The notes under the pieces: generated by a model | Told to the model about the DNA's origin: nothing | What the model saw: the letters and a program-made list of their open reading frames with translations, nothing else | Database searches by the model: none | From: Specibacter cremeus | GTDB taxonomy: Bacteria > Actinomycetota > Actinomycetes > Actinomycetales > Micrococcaceae | Length of the DNA stretch: 40,752 bases | Reading direction: 5' to 3' | NCBI RefSeq assembly: GCF_003946885.1 | Contig: NZ_RWKQ01000019.1 | Location: forward strand, 1 to 40,752 | Shown here: positions 36,872 through 40,752 of the stretch, one piece after another | Layout of the letters: each line of letters begins with the position of its first letter | How positions within the stretch are numbered: position 1 is the stretch's first letter | Made by a program: the position numbers and the translations under genes

Positions 36872-36922
36872 GCGTCCGTCGCCGGCGTTCCCCAAGATCG
36901 GCGGAACGCCGGCGACGGACGC
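36872..36922. terminator. 20-bp hairpin between convergent TetR and methyltransferase genes
   Basis: GCGTCCGTCGCCGGCGTTCC (36872-36891) and its exact complement at 36903-36922 flank an 11-nt loop. Lying between two convergent stop codons, it is a likely bidirectional terminator. Confidence 0.75.
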
Positions 36923-36939
36923 GAGCGAGGCGGTGAAGC

Positions 36940-37932
36940 CTAGACGGCCTTGGCCACCAGGATGCGCGGGCTGCCCGGCAGGGTGATGACCTCGACCGGC
37001 GACCAGCCGGCCGCGGCGAGCCAGTCGCGGACCACGGATTCCGGGTACACGACCGTGCCGTCGATGTTGTAGTACTCCCCGGCGTGCAGGGCGTCGATCT
37101 TGCGCTGCACGGCGTCGTCGTCGAGGAAGAAGTCAAGCATGGCCAGCGTGGCCCCGGGGGCCGCGGCGGCCCGGGCGTTGGCCAGGATCCGGCGATTTGT
37201 CGCATCGTCGAAACGGTGCGCCACGTGGTTGACCATGACCAGGTCATGGTCGCCGGCCGGCGTCGCCGTCTCGGTGTCGGCTCCCTCCACCTGGGCGCGC
37301 CCGGCCAGGCCGGCCGCGTCCACGGCCGCCTGGACGCTGGCGGCGAAGTCGGGCGCGACGACGAAGCGCGTCGTGAGCTCCGGGTTGCCCAACATCGCCT
37401 TGATGGCGAACGCCGGGCTCAGTCCACCCAAGTCCAGCACGTTGCGGAACGGGGAGAAGTCGAAGTGGCGGGCGAACATCTCGGCGTGCAGCTCGTTGTA
37501 CGTCATGACCCCGTTCATGAACTCGCCCCAGCCGGCCTCGTCGAGTGCCAGCGTGCCGGCCTCGTTGGTGTCGACCGTCTTGTCGTAGCCGCGCCACTGG
37601 TCGTAGCTGATCGTACCCAGGAAGGCCAGGAACGGGGCCAGATCGAGCTCGGCGTTCTCGCCGGTCAGGTAGGCGGCCGAGTCGGCGGTCAGCGCGTAGC
37701 GGCCGGCCTGGCGGGTGAGCAGGCCCTGGGCGGCCATGCTGTCGGCCAGGATACCCACCTGCTGGGCCGCCACGCCCGTTGCCGCGGCGAACTCCTCCAC
37801 GGTGGACGCGCCCTGGTCGATGGCGTTGAACAGCCCGATGCGGCTCGCGGCGAAGAGCTGCTTGGCGCCCATGAAGCCGATGGCGATGTCGACGATGGCC
37901 TCGGGGGTGGCGGTTTTGGTGGACGTGGTCAC
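36940..37932 (-). CDS. class I SAM methyltransferase-fold protein with N-terminal dimerisation domain
   Basis: A 330-residue protein with the layout of plant-caffeate/CalO-type O-methyltransferases. A winged-helix dimerisation domain (residues 10-95: AIVDIAIGFMGAKQLFAASR, VEEFAAATGVAAQQVGILADSMAAQGLL) precedes a Rossmann domain. The SAM loop is degenerate, VLDLGGLSPAFAIKAML where GGGSG is usual, but LVMVNHVAHRFDD and LAMLDFFLDDD fit motifs of the family. It may be a methyltransferase or a SAM-fold enzyme with another role. GTG start at 37932 with AAAGG upstream. Divergent from the hydrolase gene with an 18-bp operator between. Confidence 0.75.
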   Translation of the reverse strand: MTTSTKTATPEAIVDIAIGFMGAKQLFAASRIGLFNAIDQGASTVEEFAAATGVAAQQVGILADSMAAQGLLTRQAGRYALTADSAAYLTGENAELDLAPFLAFLGTISYDQWRGYDKTVDTNEAGTLALDEAGWGEFMNGVMTYNELHAEMFARHFDFSPFRNVLDLGGLSPAFAIKAMLGNPELTTRFVVAPDFAASVQAAVDAAGLAGRAQVEGADTETATPAGDHDLVMVNHVAHRFDDATNRRILANARAAAAPGATLAMLDFFLDDDAVQRKIDALHAGEYYNIDGTVVYPESVVRDWLAAAGWSPVEVITLPGSPRILVAKAV

Positions 37933-37967
37933 GGTCGGGCACCTTTCGTTGGGGGTAGTGAAACCAG

Positions 37968-37985
37968 AGTCTACATGCGTAGACT
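37968..37985. promoter_or_regulatory. operator AGTCTAC-N4-GTAGACT between methyltransferase and hydrolase
   Basis: Perfect 7-bp inverted arms around a 4-bp ATGC spacer. Each half contains TAGACT, a good -10 hexamer, on the corresponding strand, so one bound repressor would block both divergent promoters. Matches 15 of 18 positions of the site at 39802-39819. TetR or MarR-type site. Confidence 0.75.
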
Positions 37986-38042
37986 AATAGTGTCCATAGG
38001 TCCAGCAGGCCAGAAGTCCGCCCCAACCAGCCAGGAGAACCA

Positions 38043-38792
38043 GTGACCCAGTACGCACCCCTCGCCGCCGTCCACACGCTATCGGCAGGGACCGCCGCGG
38101 CACGCCCGGTGGTCCTCATCCACGGGTTCGCCTCGTCGGGCGCCGAGGATTTCACGGCCACCGGCTGGGCTGCCGACCTGGCCGCCGCCGGCCACCATGT
38201 CACGGTCGTCGACCTGCCCGGCCATGGGGACGGTCCTGCCGTCGCGAACCCGGCCGAGGCGCAAACCGCCCGCGTCGTCGCCCAGCTGGCCGCCGTCGTC
38301 GACCGCGTCCTGGCGGACACCGGTGCGGCCACCGCCGACGTGATCGGCTACTCGCTCGGCGCCCGGCTGGCCTGGGAGCTGCCGGCCGCGGCGCCCGGCC
38401 GCGTGGGACGCCTGGTGCTCGGCGGCATCAGCCCGATGGAGCCGTTCGCCATGGTGGACACCGACGAGCTGCGCGCCGTCGTTGTCGGCGCCTCCGAGCC
38501 GACCAACCCGCTGGTCGGCATGATGGCGCAGATGGTCGGCGCCTCCGGGCGCGACACGGGTTCGCTGATCAACCTCATCGGCGGGCTCGCCGCGGAACCG
38601 TTCGCCCCGGCCGGCAACGCCCCGGCCGTGCCGACCCTGTTCGTGGCCGGCGCGGACGACATGATGACCGGCGGCATCGAGGAACTGGCGGCGCTGGTTC
38701 CCGTCGCCTCGCTCACGCGCGTGCCCGGCGACCACCGCGGCGCGCTGGACTCACCCGAGCTCCGCAAGGCCGCGATCGACTTCCTCGCCTAG
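38043..38792 (+). CDS. alpha/beta hydrolase
   Basis: A 249-residue soluble hydrolase. The oxyanion region is VVLIHGFASSG (residues 23-33), the nucleophile elbow is IGYSLGARL with Ser104, the acid is Asp205 or 206 in VAGADDMM, and His231 lies in RVPGDHRGAL, completing the Ser-Asp-His triad. GTG start at 38043 after GGAG. Its promoter is shared face-to-face with the methyltransferase, and its TAG stop overlaps the stop of the convergent aldo/keto reductase in a common CTAG. Probably an esterase, lactonase or C-C hydrolase; substrate unknown. Confidence 0.87.
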   Translation: MTQYAPLAAVHTLSAGTAAARPVVLIHGFASSGAEDFTATGWAADLAAAGHHVTVVDLPGHGDGPAVANPAEAQTARVVAQLAAVVDRVLADTGAATADVIGYSLGARLAWELPAAAPGRVGRLVLGGISPMEPFAMVDTDELRAVVVGASEPTNPLVGMMAQMVGASGRDTGSLINLIGGLAAEPFAPAGNAPAVPTLFVAGADDMMTGGIEELAALVPVASLTRVPGDHRGALDSPELRKAAIDFLA

Positions 38793-39769
38793 GAAGGCGC
38801 CGGCCAGGTGCCGTCCGCGTTGACGTCGCGGTCCAGCCACAGCCCGGCCGTCGCCTCACGCAGCGCGCCGGCGCCGACCCGCTCCAGCAGGTCCAGGGCG
38901 CCGAGGTTGTCGTCGAACTGGGCCACGCTGCTGACGCCGAACAGCACGTTCGCGGTCGCCGGGTTGGCCAGCGCGAAGGCGATGCCCAGCTGCGTTGGCG
39001 TGGCACCCAGCGCCTCGGCGATGCGCGCCACCTCGGGGTACGCGGCGACGATGCGCTCGCGGATGCCGCCCACATCCGCGCCGATCTTGCGCGCCGGGGT
39101 CAGCTTGCCGGCCAGGATGCCGCCCTCGAAGATGTCGGAGGCCTGCAGCGCCAGCGTGCCGGCCTCGAACAGCGGCTTGTAGGAGGACCCCTCCGCCATC
39201 GTGCGTCGCACCAGCCCATACTTCAGCTGCGCGAACGACGGCGGCGTGAGACCCTGCGCGGCCGCGTGGTCGAGCGCCAACCGCAGGTCCGTGATGGCCC
39301 AGTTGTTCACGCCCCACGAATCGAAGCGGCCGGCCGCGATCTCGGCCGCGACGTCGTCGACAATCCGCCGCACGTCGATCGGCCCCATGTAGTCGCCCAC
39401 CACCACGGCGTTCGCCTTCTCGATGCCGATGCGCTCCAGCGACGTCGTCATCTGGTCGGCGAACCCGGTGGTCGGGTACTCCCACAGCCACAGCTTGCCG
39501 CACAGCCTGTAGTCCGCCCGGGCCAGCCCGGCCTCGCGCACGGCGTTGCCGAAGATGATGTCCGTGCGCGCGTTCTCGGCGTGCGGGCCCATGTTGTAGT
39601 GCGCCACGTCGAAGAACGCGGCCCCGGCCTGCGCGGCGCGGGCGATCAGCGCCACCGAGTCGTCGAACTCCATCCGGTCCCACGTGTTCCAGGAGCCGAG
39701 CGAGAACACGGGGACGTCGGGGCCGCCCGGGCCGAGCGGGCGGGTGGGAACGGTCTGGGTGAGTGCCAT
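38789..39769 (-). CDS. aldo/keto reductase
   Basis: A 326-residue NAD(P)H-dependent oxidoreductase of the AKR (beta/alpha)8 fold. Catalytic Asp54 and Tyr58 are in FFDVAHYNMGP, and Lys92 is in CGKLWLWEYP. The usual tetrad His is not obvious after the Lys. The closing cofactor region ATPTQLGIAFALANPATANVLFGVSSVAQFDDNLGAL matches the Kv-beta/YghZ-like group. Start ATG 39769. Divergent from the SDR gene with a copy of the shared operator between, and convergent with the hydrolase (4-nt overlap). Confidence 0.88.
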   Translation of the reverse strand: MALTQTVPTRPLGPGGPDVPVFSLGSWNTWDRMEFDDSVALIARAAQAGAAFFDVAHYNMGPHAENARTDIIFGNAVREAGLARADYRLCGKLWLWEYPTTGFADQMTTSLERIGIEKANAVVVGDYMGPIDVRRIVDDVAAEIAAGRFDSWGVNNWAITDLRLALDHAAAQGLTPPSFAQLKYGLVRRTMAEGSSYKPLFEAGTLALQASDIFEGGILAGKLTPARKIGADVGGIRERIVAAYPEVARIAEALGATPTQLGIAFALANPATANVLFGVSSVAQFDDNLGALDLLERVGAGALREATAGLWLDRDVNADGTWPAPS

Positions 39770-39801
39770 CGGGGTCTCCCTGGGGGTGCGAACAAGTTTT
39801 T

Positions 39802-39819
39802 TGTCTACGTGCGTATACT
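39802..39819. promoter_or_regulatory. second copy of the shared operator, between aldo/keto reductase and SDR
   Basis: TGTCTACGTGCGTATACT aligns with the operator at 37968-37985 at 15 of 18 bases. It contains TATACT (39814-39819), a near-consensus -10 for the SDR transcript, and TAGACA on the other strand for the aldo/keto reductase. Confidence 0.72.
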
Positions 39820-39827
39820 ATAACGCC

Positions 39828-39869
39828 ATGCGCCCCATCCCGGCGGCGCCCGTGAAGGAGGAACCGTGA
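39828..39869 (+). CDS. possible 13-residue leader peptide of the SDR gene
   Basis: ATG at 39828 opens a 13-codon frame (MRPIPAAPVKEEP) whose TGA stop overlaps the SDR GTG start (GTGA). The -10 TATACT ends 8 nt before this ATG, so transcription should begin at or next to it, making a leaderless ORF. The SDR ribosome site AAGGAGG lies inside it. Might couple SDR translation; could be chance. Confidence 0.4.
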   Translation: MRPIPAAPVKEEP

Positions 39870-40606
39870 GCAGTCCACGCAACGTCATCGTCACCGGCGG
39901 CGCCGGCGGGATCGGCCGCAGCATCGCCGAGGCATTCATCGAACGCGGGGACCGCGTCATCCTGGCCGACCTGGACACGGAGGCCGTCACGGCCGTGGCC
40001 ACGCAGATCGGCGCCACGCCGCTGATCGTCGACATCACCGACAGGGACACGGCCCCGGCCATCCTGGCGGACGCCGCGGCCGGGCACGGCGGCATCGACG
40101 TGCTGGTCAACAACGCCGGCCTGCTCTCGCTGCACGGCTCCATCACCGAACTGGACCCGGCCGACTACGAGGCCACGCTGCGCGTCAACGTGCTCGGCAC
40201 CTTCCTGGTCACCCAGACCGTGGCCAAGGCCATGATCTCCGCCGGCAAGGGCGGGGTGATCGTGAACATCTCCTCGATCGGCGGACGCCAGCCCACCCCG
40301 GGCATGGGCGGCTACGAATCCAGCAAGGCCGCCGTCGACTCGCTCACCCGCTGGGCCGCGATCGAGCTGGCCGGTCACGGCATCCGGGTCAACGCCGTGG
40401 CGCCGGGCCCCGTGCTGACCCCCATGCTGGCCATGGCCATGCCGGAGGGCTCCGAGGCGCGCGCGGCCTGGGAGTCGCGCATCCCCCTGAAGGCGCTCGC
40501 CGCCACCACCGACGTGGCCGCGGCCGCGGTGTTCCTGGCCAGCGCCGACGCCGGGCACATCACCGGCGTGAGCCTGCCGGTGGACGGCGGCCAGCTGCTC
40601 ACCTGA
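39866..40606 (+). CDS. short-chain dehydrogenase/reductase (SDR)
   Basis: A 246-residue classical SDR of the FabG-like type. Cofactor loop TGGAGGIG is at 10-17, Asp35 (ADLD) suggests NAD(H) preference, and NNAG is at 82-85. Catalytic Ser137 (NISSIGG), Tyr150 and Lys154 (YESSK) have standard spacing. The C-terminal PVDGGQLLT is typical. GTG start at 39866 behind a strong AAGGAGG. Divergent from the aldo/keto reductase. It probably oxidises or reduces an alcohol/ketone in the same pathway as the methyltransferase and hydrolase. Confidence 0.93.
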   Translation: MSSPRNVIVTGGAGGIGRSIAEAFIERGDRVILADLDTEAVTAVATQIGATPLIVDITDRDTAPAILADAAAGHGGIDVLVNNAGLLSLHGSITELDPADYEATLRVNVLGTFLVTQTVAKAMISAGKGGVIVNISSIGGRQPTPGMGGYESSKAAVDSLTRWAAIELAGHGIRVNAVAPGPVLTPMLAMAMPEGSEARAAWESRIPLKALAATTDVAAAAVFLASADAGHITGVSLPVDGGQLLT

Positions 40607-40611
40607 GCCGG

Positions 40612-40672
40612 CCGGTGATTGAGCATCGAAATCAGGGGTCTCGACGGTGATTTCGACAAGCTCAATCACCGG
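40612..40672. repeat. inverted repeat after SDR (GGTGATTGAGC...GCTCAATCACC variant)
   Basis: Outer arms CCGGTGATTGAGC / GCTCAATCACCGG (40612-40624, 40660-40672) enclose inner arms TCGAAATCA / TGATTTCGA (40626-40634, 40648-40656). The GGGGTCTCGAC motif lies in the loop. It combines the two flavours of the dispersed palindrome family; a partial GGCTCGACCACCG ends the window at 40740-40752. May terminate the SDR transcript. The sequence from 40673 to 40739 shows nothing else. Confidence 0.75.
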
Positions 40673-40752
40673 GGTCTCGCTCCCCAGCCGCTCCCCACCC
40701 TCGCAAGCTCGGGCGGGGCCCCTCGCGGCCGTGGGCCCAGGCTCGACCACCG

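Noticed and set aside
38789-38792. Convergent CTAG overlap of hydrolase and aldo/keto reductase stops as a functional element
   Set aside because: A 4-bp shared stop is common in compact convergent genes and gives no evidence of regulation by itself.

Overview
The window is high-GC, dense DNA, almost certainly from an actinobacterium of the Micrococcaceae (Arthrobacter sensu lato). The evidence is the strong GC bias, many GTG/TTG starts, an Lsr2 nucleoid protein, the core order lysS - small membrane protein - lsr2 - clpC, the mutY - disA - radA cluster, and dispersed palindromes of the GGTCTCGAC...GCTCGACCACCGG type. The genus call rests on remembered gene order and was not checked by search.

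Layout. 40-4644: a ribonucleoside salvage operon (nucleoside hydrolase, MFS transporter, ribokinase) facing a LacI-type repressor, with two operator-like palindromes between them. 4680-9418: housekeeping genes lysS, a 50-residue membrane protein, lsr2 and clpC. 9596-12548: an ArgA-like acetyltransferase, then dihydroxyacetone kinase dhaK-dhaL-dhaM in which DhaM carries a fused HPr domain. 12611-18145: mutY, an anchored secreted protein, disA (c-di-AMP synthase), radA and a FUSC-type membrane protein. 18246-25302: a phosphate block with a PHO-box-like repeat, [16 protein letters not shown], an AI-2E family permease, and a PiT transporter with its DUF47 partner.

26316-30055 is the accessory part. 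A tRNA-Lys(UUU) is followed by an Abi_2 abortive-infection gene broken by one in-frame amber codon, a mosaic pseudogene made of HTH and ABC-ATPase fragments, a PIN-domain toxin-like gene also broken by one in-frame amber, and an intact XRE-ImmA/IrrE protein overlapping the PIN gene. It reads as a decaying defence/toxin island beside a tRNA.

30148-35921 is the most unusual locus: an apparent operon of an APC-family permease, a DeoR regulator, a single 867-residue protein fusing a complete GMC flavin oxidoreductase to a complete SIS sugar-phosphate isomerase/deglycase module, and a ROK sugar kinase. Permease + SIS + kinase resembles Amadori-compound (fructosamine) catabolism as in the frl operon, with an added oxidative step; the substrate is unknown.

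36248-40606: a TetR regulator, then a methyltransferase-fold protein, an alpha/beta hydrolase, an aldo/keto reductase and an SDR dehydrogenase, arranged as two divergent pairs. Both divergent promoters carry nearly the same 18-bp operator, so the four genes probably form one regulon.
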